Shown here one piece after another: positions 1 to 5,752 of a DNA stretch of 6,161 nt. This DNA comes from Acidimicrobiaceae bacterium. GTDB taxonomy: Bacteria; Actinomycetota; Acidimicrobiia; Acidimicrobiales; Aldehydirespiratoraceae. A model generated the notes under the pieces. The model had not been told where the DNA came from and made no database searches. It worked only from the letters and a program-made list of their open reading frames with translations. The translations under genes and the position numbers were made by a program. How positions within the stretch are numbered: the stretch's first letter is position 1; every line of letters starts with the position of its first letter. Where the stretch lies: contig VXNG01000137.1 of the NCBI GenBank assembly GCA_009840695.1, positions 1-6,161 on the forward strand. Direction: 5' to 3'.

Positions 1-2
1 AA

Positions 3-821
3 ATGATCCAGTACCCAGTGGCAGTGAACGGAGTCCTGACCCGCGTGCTGGCCGCGGGCTCGGGCGACGACCACCTGGTGCTGGTGCATGGGGTGGGGGC
101 GCGCTGCGACCGCTGGAGCCGCAATGTCGACGTGCTCGCGGCCGCGGGCTGGAATGTCCATGCATTCGACCTGCCCGGCCACGGCCTGGCCCAGAAGGGC
201 GACGGCCCGGACTACACGGTGCCCGGATACGCCCGCTTCGTCGACGGGTTCCTCGACCTGATCGGAGCCGAGACGGCCGTGCTGGTAGGCACGTCGTTGG
301 GTGGGCACACAGTGGCGACCCTGGCCTGTGACCGGCCGGAGCGGGTGCGGGTGCTGGTGCTGGTCGGAAGCATCGGCTTGATCCCCTGGGGGTCGGAGCG
401 CCGGGCGGCGACCAGGGGCAGGCTCCGGGACGCGTCCCGTGAGAGCATCGAGAACAAACTGCACCTGCTCGTCCACGACCAGGACCTCGTCACCGACGAC
501 TGGCTGCGAGAGGAGTTCCTGATCAACAACTCGCCCGGCGCGGCCGAGTCCTTTGCAGCCATTTCCGACTACATCGCCGACCACATCGACGACGACGTGG
601 TCGGGCCGCGGCTGGCCGGGCTTCAGGACGGGCCGCCCGTTCTGCTGATCTGGGGCTCTGAGGAGAGAGCCGTGCCCCTCTCCACCGGCGAGGCCGCCCA
701 CCGTCTGATCGGTGGTTCGGAGCTGGCCGTGATCGGCTCAGCCTCCCATGCCCCCTACTTCGAGCGGCCCGAAGAGTTCAACCGGGTGCTGCTCGAGTTC
801 CTGGACCGGGCCGCCCGCTAG
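3..821 (+). CDS. alpha/beta hydrolase (C-C bond hydrolase/esterase-like)
   Basis: A 272-residue cytoplasmic alpha/beta-hydrolase with no signal peptide. Visible landmarks are the oxyanion-hole HG at H29-G30 (VLVHGVG), the DLPGHG turn near 56-61, the nucleophile elbow G96-T-S98-L-G100, and the catalytic His in ASHAPYFERPEEF (H249). The acid after strand 6, normally Asp in WGxxDxxVP, is Glu here (WGSEERAVP, E221). A cap domain fits residues ~125-205. Length and layout resemble meta-cleavage-product hydrolases (BphD/HsaD class) and related esterases and lactonases, but the substrate cannot be read from sequence. The ATG lies two bases from the window edge, so its ribosome-binding site is unseen and the true start could be further upstream. 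It converges on the GntR gene. A role in the same catabolic pathway is inferred from proximity only. Confidence 0.85.
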   Translation: MIQYPVAVNGVLTRVLAAGSGDDHLVLVHGVGARCDRWSRNVDVLAAAGWNVHAFDLPGHGLAQKGDGPDYTVPGYARFVDGFLDLIGAETAVLVGTSLGGHTVATLACDRPERVRVLVLVGSIGLIPWGSERRAATRGRLRDASRESIENKLHLLVHDQDLVTDDWLREEFLINNSPGAAESFAAISDYIADHIDDDVVGPRLAGLQDGPPVLLIWGSEERAVPLSTGEAAHRLIGGSELAVIGSASHAPYFERPEEFNRVLLEFLDRAAR

Positions 822-854
822 TCGCTCGCCCGCTAGTCGCTGGCCGCTAGTCGC
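816..854. repeat. three copies of CGCTAGTCGC across convergent gene ends
   Basis: CGCTAGTCGC occurs at 816-825, 831-840 and 845-854, offset by 15 and 14 bp. The flanks are also similar (GCC before each copy), so the block reads as an imperfect ~15-bp tandem repeat. The first copy contains the TAG stop of the upstream hydrolase. The second supplies another TAG (834-836) in that same frame. The third contains the complementary stop of the GntR gene. The repeat therefore fills the whole 25-bp gap between the two convergent genes. It does not form a clear terminator hairpin. Slippage or local duplication is the simplest origin. Confidence 0.8.
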
Positions 855-1641
855 CCGGCGTATGGGCTGCCCGATCGAAGCGCTCGTACATCGGTCGCAG
901 TCGCTCCAGATGGGCGTGCATGAACCGGGCCGACGCCTCGGAGTCACCCGCTGTTATGGCGTCGAAGATGTCCTGGTGGTCGGTCTCCACCGCGGCCCAG
1001 AAGCCGCTCGAGGCCCGATCACGCACGAACCGGGTCTCGAGCACACTGAACACCGGTCCGGTGATGACGTCCAGCAACTGGTTGCCCGACGCCTTCAGGA
1101 TGGCGAAATGGAACTCCCTGTGGCCCTCGAAGCCGTGGGACGGATCGATCCCGTCGTCCGGCACGAGGGTCGCTCGGAGGCGGCTCAGGTCGTCCTCGCT
1201 CCGGCGAACCGCCGCGAGCCGGGCTGCGGGCACCTCGAAGAGCTCGCGCGCTTCGAGAATCTCGTCGACCGACACCACGTCGGCCCCCGAGAGAAGCCCG
1301 ATCGTGGTCTCCAAGTATGTGTGAACATGCTCAGAGGAGGGCTCGGCCACGAACGTGCCCCCGCTGACGCCCCGCTTGGTGTACACGAGGCGCTGTGAAG
1401 ACAGCCCCCGCAGCGCCTCACGGATGGTGCTGCGGCTCACTCCGAACTGTGCGGCCATCTCACCCTCAGCCGGCAGGCGCTCGCCCACGGTCAGCGTGCC
1501 CTTGATGATCAACTCCTGAAGCTGGATGGCCACCTGCTCGTAGGCAGGGAGGACGGGGCTGATCGGAAGACCACCGTCATCAGTTTCCGATGCTACGCCG
1601 TCCAGCTGGTCGACCGACAATGAAAAGGCTTCGACTGACAT
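847..1641 (-). CDS. GntR-family transcriptional regulator, FadR subfamily (FCD domain)
   Basis: A 264-residue DNA-binding regulator. An N-terminal extension of ~30 residues precedes a GntR winged helix-turn-helix (~34-100) with the hallmark run GERLPAEGEMAAQFGVSRSTIREALRGL and a wing ending GGTFV. The C-terminal all-helical FCD ligand domain (~125-250) starts at DEILEARELFEVPAARLAA. It carries EFHFAILKASGN (H178), ETDHQDIFDAI (H222) and FMHAHLERL (H242/H244), the usual positions of the metal-binding histidines that help hold a carboxylate effector. ATG at 1641 is preceded by AAGGA at a normal distance. It is divergent from the SDR-FAH-Rieske operon, the classic arrangement for a local repressor relieved by a substrate or pathway acid. 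The likely operator lies in the shared intergenic region, with a second copy before the lipoprotein gene. The family call is firm; effector and targets are inferred. Confidence 0.93.
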   Translation of the reverse strand: MSVEAFSLSVDQLDGVASETDDGGLPISPVLPAYEQVAIQLQELIIKGTLTVGERLPAEGEMAAQFGVSRSTIREALRGLSSQRLVYTKRGVSGGTFVAEPSSEHVHTYLETTIGLLSGADVVSVDEILEARELFEVPAARLAAVRRSEDDLSRLRATLVPDDGIDPSHGFEGHREFHFAILKASGNQLLDVITGPVFSVLETRFVRDRASSGFWAAVETDHQDIFDAITAGDSEASARFMHAHLERLRPMYERFDRAAHTPGD

Positions 1642-1710
1642 TGATGATCCTTACAGTCAGTGAACTTGGGACTCATCCTAGCTTTCGATGGCGCACCGTG
1701 AGAAGACGGC

Positions 1711-1739
1711 TTGACCCTCAAGTGTCTGACCTTTAGCCT
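1711..1739 (+). promoter_or_regulatory. predicted sigma70-type promoter of the SDR-FAH-Rieske operon
   Basis: TTGACC at 1711-1716 serves as -35 and TAGCCT at 1734-1739 as -10 (keeping T1, A2 and T6 of TATAAT), with 17 bp between. A start point near 1746 would give a short leader of about 20 nt, containing the Shine-Dalgarno AGGGAGGA at 1753-1760. The same element arrangement occurs at 5663-5691 upstream of the lipoprotein gene, which supports it beyond the weak -10 match alone. Confidence 0.6.
1720..1735. promoter_or_regulatory. candidate GntR/FadR-type operator, copy 1
   Basis: AAGTGTCTGACCTTTA is centred on GTCTGAC (1724-1730), an odd-centred dyad. The half-sites AAGTGTC and AAAGGTC (reverse complement of the right arm) agree at 5 of 7 positions. 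FadR-like GntR regulators typically bind TNGTNNNACNA-type sites, and GTCTGAC fits the GTNNNAC core. It occupies the spacer between -35 and -10, where bound repressor would block RNA polymerase. It lies in the divergent region next to the GntR gene and recurs at 5672-5687 with one mismatch in 16. Confidence 0.65.
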
Positions 1740-1764
1740 GACTGGCGCATGAAGGGAGGAGTGC

Positions 1765-2532
1765 GTGTTCTCTCTTGAGGGTCGCACCGCGCTGCTGACC
1801 GGAGGAGCGGGCGGACTCGGTCGTGCCATGGCGACCGCGCTCGCCGAGCAGGGCGCATCGGTAGCTATCAGCGACTTGCGGCCCGAGGCCGCCTCCGCGA
1901 TCGCCGGCGAGCTGGCCGAGCGGCACCCGGCCCAAGCCTTCACCGGGGTGTCGATGGACGTGACCGACGAGGCCAGCGTCATGGCCGGTGTGTCCGAGGC
2001 GACCAAGGCCGTCGGCTCGCCCGACATCGCCGTGCTCGCGGCGGGCATAGGCGAGTTGCAGCCGATCGCCAGCATGAGCTTTCAGCAGTGGCGCCACATG
2101 CTGGCCATCCACCTCGACGGGACCTTCCTGGGCATCCGCCACACCGTCAACCCGATGATCGAGCGGGGCTGGGGGCGGGTGATCTGCTTCTCGTCGGTGG
2201 CCTCGCTGCAGGGCGTGGCCCGGCAGGCCCACTACGCCGCGGGCAAGGGCGGGGTCGATGCGCTCGTGCGCTCATTCAGCAGGGAGGTGGCTGCCGACGG
2301 GGTGACCGTCAACGCCATCGCACCGGGCTACATCGAGTCGCCGCTCAACGAACTGGCTCCGCCGGGGCGGATCGAGGCCCTCACCGAGAACGTCCCCACC
2401 GGGCGGTTCGGGTACCCGTCGGAGATCGGAGCCCTGGCCGCGTACCTCGCGTCGGACGAAGCCGCCTACCTGACGGGCGAGATCATCAGTCCCAACGGCG
2501 GGTTCAAGTACTGCCATCTTCTCGGCGACTAG
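1765..2532 (+). CDS. SDR-family NAD(P)-dependent oxidoreductase
   Basis: A 255-residue classical short-chain dehydrogenase/reductase, full length for the family. The Rossmann cofactor motif is TGGAGGLG (12-19). Asp37 at the end of strand 2 (ISDLR) favours NAD(H) over NADP(H). LAAG (91-94) stands for NNAG. The catalytic residues are S144, Y157 and K161 (HYAAGK). The APG turn is at 186-188 and the C-terminal motif is LTGEIISPNGG. The tetrad Asn, usually in VNLxG, is His116 here (IHLDG), also found in MFE-2/17beta-HSD4-type SDRs as I recall them. The GTG start is set by AGGGAGGA at 1753-1760, with a 4-nt spacer. It is the first gene of a three-gene operon, 14 nt before the FAH-fold gene. Its likely role is oxidation of a secondary alcohol or dihydrodiol in the pathway. 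The substrate is unknown. Confidence 0.92.
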   Translation: MFSLEGRTALLTGGAGGLGRAMATALAEQGASVAISDLRPEAASAIAGELAERHPAQAFTGVSMDVTDEASVMAGVSEATKAVGSPDIAVLAAGIGELQPIASMSFQQWRHMLAIHLDGTFLGIRHTVNPMIERGWGRVICFSSVASLQGVARQAHYAAGKGGVDALVRSFSREVAADGVTVNAIAPGYIESPLNELAPPGRIEALTENVPTGRFGYPSEIGALAAYLASDEAAYLTGEIISPNGGFKYCHLLGD

Positions 2533-2546
2533 CAGGGAGGACCGCC

Positions 2547-3425
2547 ATGCGCCTCGTCACGATGCAGTCCGCGACCGGCGAAGCCGCCGGCATCCTGCAT
2601 GCCGACGGCACCGTCTCGCCGCTGAGCGCGGCCGGCCACACCAGCGTGATCGGCCTCATCGAGAGCGGGCCCGGCGCTTGGGCCGAGGCCGAGTCACTCG
2701 CAGCGGCCGGCGGACCGGGGCGGATCGACGAAGCGGCCCTGCTGCCTCCAGTACCGAGAACGCCCCGCAACATGTTCTGCGTGGGGCTCAACTACCGGGA
2801 CCATTTCGACGAGGGGAACCGTCCCGAGGGATCCGAGGTGCCGGACGCACCGGTGCTGTTCACCAAGCCGTGGACCTCTCTGGCGGGCCATGACGCCACC
2901 GTCGACCTCGACCGGGCCGCCAGCAACCGGGTGGACTGGGAGGCGGAGATCGCAGTGGTCATCGGCAAGGGAGGCAGCAACATCTCCGTCGGCGACGCCC
3001 TCGACCATGTCTTCGGCTACACCCTGTCCAACGATGTGAGCGCACGAGACCTTCAACTGGAGCACGGCATGTTCGGCCAGTGGTACAAGGGCAAGTCGCT
3101 TGACGGCTTCTGTCCCATGGGCCCCAGCATCGTCTCCGCGGCCGAGGTGGGCGACTACCGCGACATCGAGGTCGAGCTGCGCGTCAACGGCGTGCAGAAG
3201 CAGTCGTTCCGGGCCGCCTCCATGATCAACTCGGTGCCGCGGGTGATCGCGCGGGTCAGCCTCGGGTGCTCTCTGCTTCCAGGAGACATAATCCTTACTG
3301 GAACGGCCTCCGGCGTCGGCCACTGGCGGGAGCCCCCCGAGTTCCTCGGCGGTGGCGATGTCGTGGAGATCGAATCGCCCCAGTTGGGGCTGCTGCGCAC
3401 CCACTTCACCGAATCGGGAGGATGA
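2547..3425 (+). CDS. fumarylacetoacetate hydrolase (FAH) family protein
   Basis: 292 residues, a small N-terminal domain (~1-70) followed by the FAH catalytic fold. Visible landmarks: GLNYRDHFDE (80-89) with H86 and E89 placed as in the FAHD1 lid; the acidic metal site DWEAEIAVVIG with E132 and E134; D163 in SNDVSARDLQ; the lysine-rich WYKGKSLDGFCPMGP (179-193); and LTGTASGVG (250-258). These residues bind Mg2+/Mn2+ and an alpha-keto or enol acid. Relatives are C-C hydrolases, decarboxylases and isomerases acting on ring-cleavage products (2-hydroxyhepta-2,4-diene-1,7-dioate isomerase, fumarylpyruvate hydrolase) or on diketo sugar acids. The ATG at 2547 follows GGGAGG with a 6-nt spacer. The frame stays open upstream through the SDR gene, but that is overlap and not an extension. 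The stop is 3 nt from the Rieske start, indicating coupled translation. The exact reaction is undetermined. Confidence 0.92.
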   Translation: MRLVTMQSATGEAAGILHADGTVSPLSAAGHTSVIGLIESGPGAWAEAESLAAAGGPGRIDEAALLPPVPRTPRNMFCVGLNYRDHFDEGNRPEGSEVPDAPVLFTKPWTSLAGHDATVDLDRAASNRVDWEAEIAVVIGKGGSNISVGDALDHVFGYTLSNDVSARDLQLEHGMFGQWYKGKSLDGFCPMGPSIVSAAEVGDYRDIEVELRVNGVQKQSFRAASMINSVPRVIARVSLGCSLLPGDIILTGTASGVGHWREPPEFLGGGDVVEIESPQLGLLRTHFTESGG

Positions 3426-3428
3426 GAC

Positions 3429-4628
3429 ATGACATCTCTCTCCACCGCAGATCCCTCCACCGCCGAAATCTCCGACCTCGACGTCGAACCGCCCGAAGGC
3501 TCCGGCATCGAGGTCGAGCCGCCGGTCGTCTACGACGGCATCGTCATCGAACCCCCGCCCGACGACTCGTTCATGGATCCGGCCGGGTACTTCTCCGAGA
3601 AGCTCTTCGATCTTGAGATGCGGGTCGTGTACCCCCGCTCGTGGGTGTTCGTCGGCGATCTGTCGCAACTGCGCAAGCCGGGCGACTACGTGACCGAGAC
3701 CATCGGCACCGAGCCCGTGATGGTGGTGCGGGGTCGGGACGGGACCTTGCGCGCCTTCGTCAACGTGTGCCCCCATAGGGCCAGCACGCTGGTCGAGGGT
3801 TCGGGCAACTGCGGGCGGGCGCTGGTGTGCCCCTACCACGGCTGGACCTTCCATCTCGACGGGCGCCTGGCGGCGACACCCCACCCGCGCGGCTTCGTCG
3901 AGCCGGTTGACCGCGGCGCCTACGGTCTGCGGGAGGTGAGGGTGGACGTCTGGTTGCAGTTCGTGTTCGTGAACGTGTCGGGCGACGCGCCACCGCTGCA
4001 CGAGTGGCTACACCCCGCGCCCGAGCAGTTCGCCCGGCACAACCTGGAGGCGGCCACCAGGGTCTACGAACTCGACGACGAGGTGAACGCCAACTGGAAG
4101 GTGATGATGGACAACGCCTTCTGCGACTACCACCTCGAGTTCGTCCACTCCAACACCCTCGGTCGCTTCGCCGACGCCAGCACGCTGCGAGAGGACATAT
4201 GGGAGTACACGGGGCGGCTCACATCGCAATGGAGCGACGAGCAGCTAGCCAGGACCGACGTGCTGCCCGCGCTGGCCGAGACCAACTCCTACGGCTCGGT
4301 CGCCTTCGGTGTGTTCCCCAACTGGTTCATCGCCGCCTTCCCCAACGGGGGCTGCTCGCTGATGTGGTGGAACCCCATCAGCCTCGACAAGAGCCGGGCC
4401 CGGGTGTGGAACTACTCACCTGATCCCGACGCCGACGCCCGCTCCGACTTCGAGATGCTCAAGGCGGTTCAGGCAGAGGACTACGCCATCTGCGAGAAAG
4501 TCCAGCAAGGTCTCCGCTCGCGCTCGTACCGGCCCGGTCCCCAGCACTATCTGGAGTTGAGGGTGTGCGGCCACCAGCGGCGCCTGATGAAGATGCTGGC
4601 CGACGCGATCCGCCGGGGAGACGGCTGA
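3429..4628 (+). CDS. Rieske [2Fe-2S] aromatic-ring-hydroxylating-type oxygenase, alpha subunit
   Basis: 399 residues. The Rieske domain (~70-180) holds C114-P-H116 and C134-P-Y-H137, 17 residues apart, ligating the [2Fe-2S] cluster. The catalytic domain has NWKVMMDNAFCDYHLEFVH with Fe(II) ligands H235 and H240, and D351 (AEDYAICEKVQQGL) as the probable third ligand. The usual bridging acid three residues before the first His is Cys232, with Asp233 one residue later. A non-family N-terminal segment of ~45 residues carries three VEPP/IEPP repeats. The protein resembles single-component-oxygenase alpha subunits of the CntA/aromatic dioxygenase/demethylase superfamily. No beta subunit, ferredoxin or reductase lies in the window, so electrons must come from elsewhere. 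The Shine-Dalgarno GGGAGGA overlaps the end of the preceding FAH-family gene. This is the last gene of the operon. It probably performs the hydroxylation or O/N-demethylation step; the substrate is not readable. Confidence 0.94.
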   Translation: MTSLSTADPSTAEISDLDVEPPEGSGIEVEPPVVYDGIVIEPPPDDSFMDPAGYFSEKLFDLEMRVVYPRSWVFVGDLSQLRKPGDYVTETIGTEPVMVVRGRDGTLRAFVNVCPHRASTLVEGSGNCGRALVCPYHGWTFHLDGRLAATPHPRGFVEPVDRGAYGLREVRVDVWLQFVFVNVSGDAPPLHEWLHPAPEQFARHNLEAATRVYELDDEVNANWKVMMDNAFCDYHLEFVHSNTLGRFADASTLREDIWEYTGRLTSQWSDEQLARTDVLPALAETNSYGSVAFGVFPNWFIAAFPNGGCSLMWWNPISLDKSRARVWNYSPDPDADARSDFEMLKAVQAEDYAICEKVQQGLRSRSYRPGPQHYLELRVCGHQRRLMKMLADAIRRGDG

Positions 4629-4640
4629 ACGAGCCTGAAG

Positions 4641-4655
4641 CGCCTATCCGAGGCG
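4641..4655. terminator. small hairpin at convergent gene ends (weak terminator candidate)
   Basis: CGCCT-ATCCG-AGGCG forms a perfect 5-bp stem with a 5-nt loop. It starts 12 nt after the Rieske stop and covers the stop of the convergent hydrolase. There is no T-run on either strand, so intrinsic termination is uncertain. Confidence 0.25.
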
Positions 4656-5573
4656 GCTGGCCAGCAGAGCGGACACCTCCTCGAGCGCGGTACGCGCTCC
4701 CGGCAGCGATGCCTGGAAGCCCAGGAAGCCGTGGATCGTCCCCGGCCGATGGACCAGCGCCGTGTCCACGCCCGCGTGGCAGCAGGCCCGGGCGAAGTCG
4801 ACGCCCTGGTCCATGAGGGGATCGAGGCCCGCGGTCACCACAACGGTGGGCGGGAAACCCGTCAGGTCGGCTCTCAGCGGGCTGAGCTCACCGCTGGTCC
4901 GGTCGACACCGGCCGGTGCGTACTGGTCCCAGTACCACGCCATCCGTTCACGGGTCACGAAGTACCCCTCCGCCCGCAACAGCATCGAGCGGTCGTCGGT
5001 GCGGCAGTCGATGACCGGGCACAACACCGCGCACACCCGCAGGGCCGGGCCGCTGCGGTCCCGGGCCCGCAGTGCAGCCGCAGCGGCGAGGTTGCCTCCT
5101 GCGCTGTCGCCGGCGATCCCCAGCCTGTGAGGGTCCGCGTCGAGCTGCGCGGCGTTGGCGGCCGCCCATTCGAGGGCGGCGGAGGTGTCGTCGAGGGCGG
5201 CCGGGAAGGGGTGCTCGGGCGCCAGCCGGTAGTCGACCGACAGCAGCGCACAGCCAGCACGGTTGGCGAGGGCTCGACATAGGCCGTCCTGGGTCTCGAG
5301 ATCGCCGATGACGAAGCCACCGCCGTGCAGGTACACGACCAGCGGCGGAGCGGTCTCGACCCCCGGGTGGTACAGCCTGAGCCTCAGGTCCCCTCCCGGC
5401 CCGTCGATGCACAGGTCCCTGACGCTGTCAACGGGCTCAGGCGGTCCCTTGAGCTCGCCGATCACCGGCGAGCGCGACCTCAGCGCCTCCACACTCGGCG
5501 GACCGCCGGGCCCGCCGATCAGGCTCAGAACATGGGCTACACCCTCATCGAGGAACCCAGCGTCTGCAGTCAT
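4644..5573 (-). CDS. alpha/beta hydrolase, HSL/type-IV esterase family
   Basis: 309 residues from the chosen ATG. Using numbering from the longer frame that opens with GTG at 5600, it shows HGGGF (92-96, oxyanion hole), YRLAPEHPFPAALDD (124-138), the nucleophile elbow GDSAGG (S166), D260 in TAGLDPLMDQG and H290 in IHGF. This is the complete hormone-sensitive-lipase-type carboxylesterase signature, at usual family length (~300-320). The ATG at 5573 is preferred because GGGAGG lies 8 nt before it, whereas the GTG at 5600 has no good site. It is convergent to the Rieske gene, with a 15-bp gap. No signal peptide is seen, so it is cytoplasmic. It probably hydrolyses a short-chain or aromatic carboxylic ester entering the pathway; this is inferred from family and neighbours. 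Confidence 0.9.
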   Translation of the reverse strand: MTADAGFLDEGVAHVLSLIGGPGGPPSVEALRSRSPVIGELKGPPEPVDSVRDLCIDGPGGDLRLRLYHPGVETAPPLVVYLHGGGFVIGDLETQDGLCRALANRAGCALLSVDYRLAPEHPFPAALDDTSAALEWAAANAAQLDADPHRLGIAGDSAGGNLAAAAALRARDRSGPALRVCAVLCPVIDCRTDDRSMLLRAEGYFVTRERMAWYWDQYAPAGVDRTSGELSPLRADLTGFPPTVVVTAGLDPLMDQGVDFARACCHAGVDTALVHRPGTIHGFLGFQASLPGARTALEEVSALLASRLG

Positions 5574-5580
5574 CGCATCC

Positions 5581-5588
5581 ACCTCCCG
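5581..5588 (-). promoter_or_regulatory. ribosome-binding site deciding the esterase start
   Basis: Read on the minus strand this is CGGGAGGT, whose GGAGG core ends 8 nt before the ATG at 5571-5573. It lies inside the longer frame that opens with GTG at 5600. A strong site here and none before the GTG argues that translation begins at the ATG. Confidence 0.65.
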
Positions 5589-5662
5589 ATCGATACTCAC
5601 CCTGGCAGCCTGCCACAGGCCCAGCCGGCAGGCCGTGGCCGGTGGATTCCTACGTTCTCGGA

Positions 5663-5691
5663 TTGACTCCGAAGTGTCAGACCTTTACCAT
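5663..5691 (+). promoter_or_regulatory. predicted sigma70-type promoter of the lipoprotein/transport gene
   Basis: TTGACT (5663-5668) and TACCAT (5686-5691) are separated by 17 bp, giving -35 and -10 elements at the same spacing as the promoter at 1711-1739. From 5659 to 5687 the sequence matches 1707-1735 at 24 of 29 positions by hand count. A transcript starting near 5698 would have a leader of about 55 nt before the ATG at 5753. Confidence 0.6.
5672..5687. promoter_or_regulatory. candidate GntR/FadR-type operator, copy 2
   Basis: AAGTGTCAGACCTTTA differs from the copy at 1720-1735 only at the central base (A for T), which leaves the GTCWGAC dyad intact. It sits in the same place, between -35 and -10. 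Conservation is concentrated in the dyad and promoter hexamers, while flanks such as 5668-5671 vary. That pattern favours a functional site over a recent duplication. Confidence 0.65.
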
Positions 5692-5752
5692 CCCCTCATT
5701 CTTAAACAGCAGCACCGACCGGTCTGCTGAAGACGATCCCAATGGAGGAACG

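Noticed and set aside
1651..1667. Possible third operator in the GntR 5' region (AAGTTCACTGACTGTAA on the minus strand)
   Set aside because: The ends resemble the operator but the GTCWGAC core is missing and the spacing differs. The match is too loose to call an autoregulatory site.
1675..1680. TAGGAT on the minus strand as -10 of the GntR gene
   Set aside because: The best -35 partner (TTCTCA at 18-bp spacing) is weak and no second copy supports it.
1749..1778. Short leader frame ATG AAG GGA ... TGA (9 codons) before the SDR start
   Set aside because: Its ATG sits close to the predicted transcript start, has no ribosome-binding site, and its codons are the Shine-Dalgarno of the SDR gene, so it is probably coincidental.
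2088..2546. Possible N-terminal extension of the FAH-fold protein through the SDR gene
   Set aside because: The frame is merely open. The translated stretch is Arg/Pro-rich without a domain, and a good Shine-Dalgarno and ATG at 2547 give a normal FAH-family length.
2694..4001. 435-residue open frame on the minus strand, opposite the FAH and Rieske genes
   Set aside because: It is antisense to two well-supported enzymes, is rich in His, Arg and Gly as expected from the complement of GC-biased codons, and shows no recognisable domain.
4731..5282. 183-residue plus-strand open frame within the esterase gene
   Set aside because: It is a shadow of the esterase on the opposite strand, with no motif and no ribosome-binding site noted.
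5642..5752. Upstream extension of the lipoprotein frame (37 extra residues)
   Set aside because: It would put the predicted promoter/operator inside the coding region and bury the signal peptide. ATG 5753 with GGAGGA upstream gives a normal lipoprotein signal.
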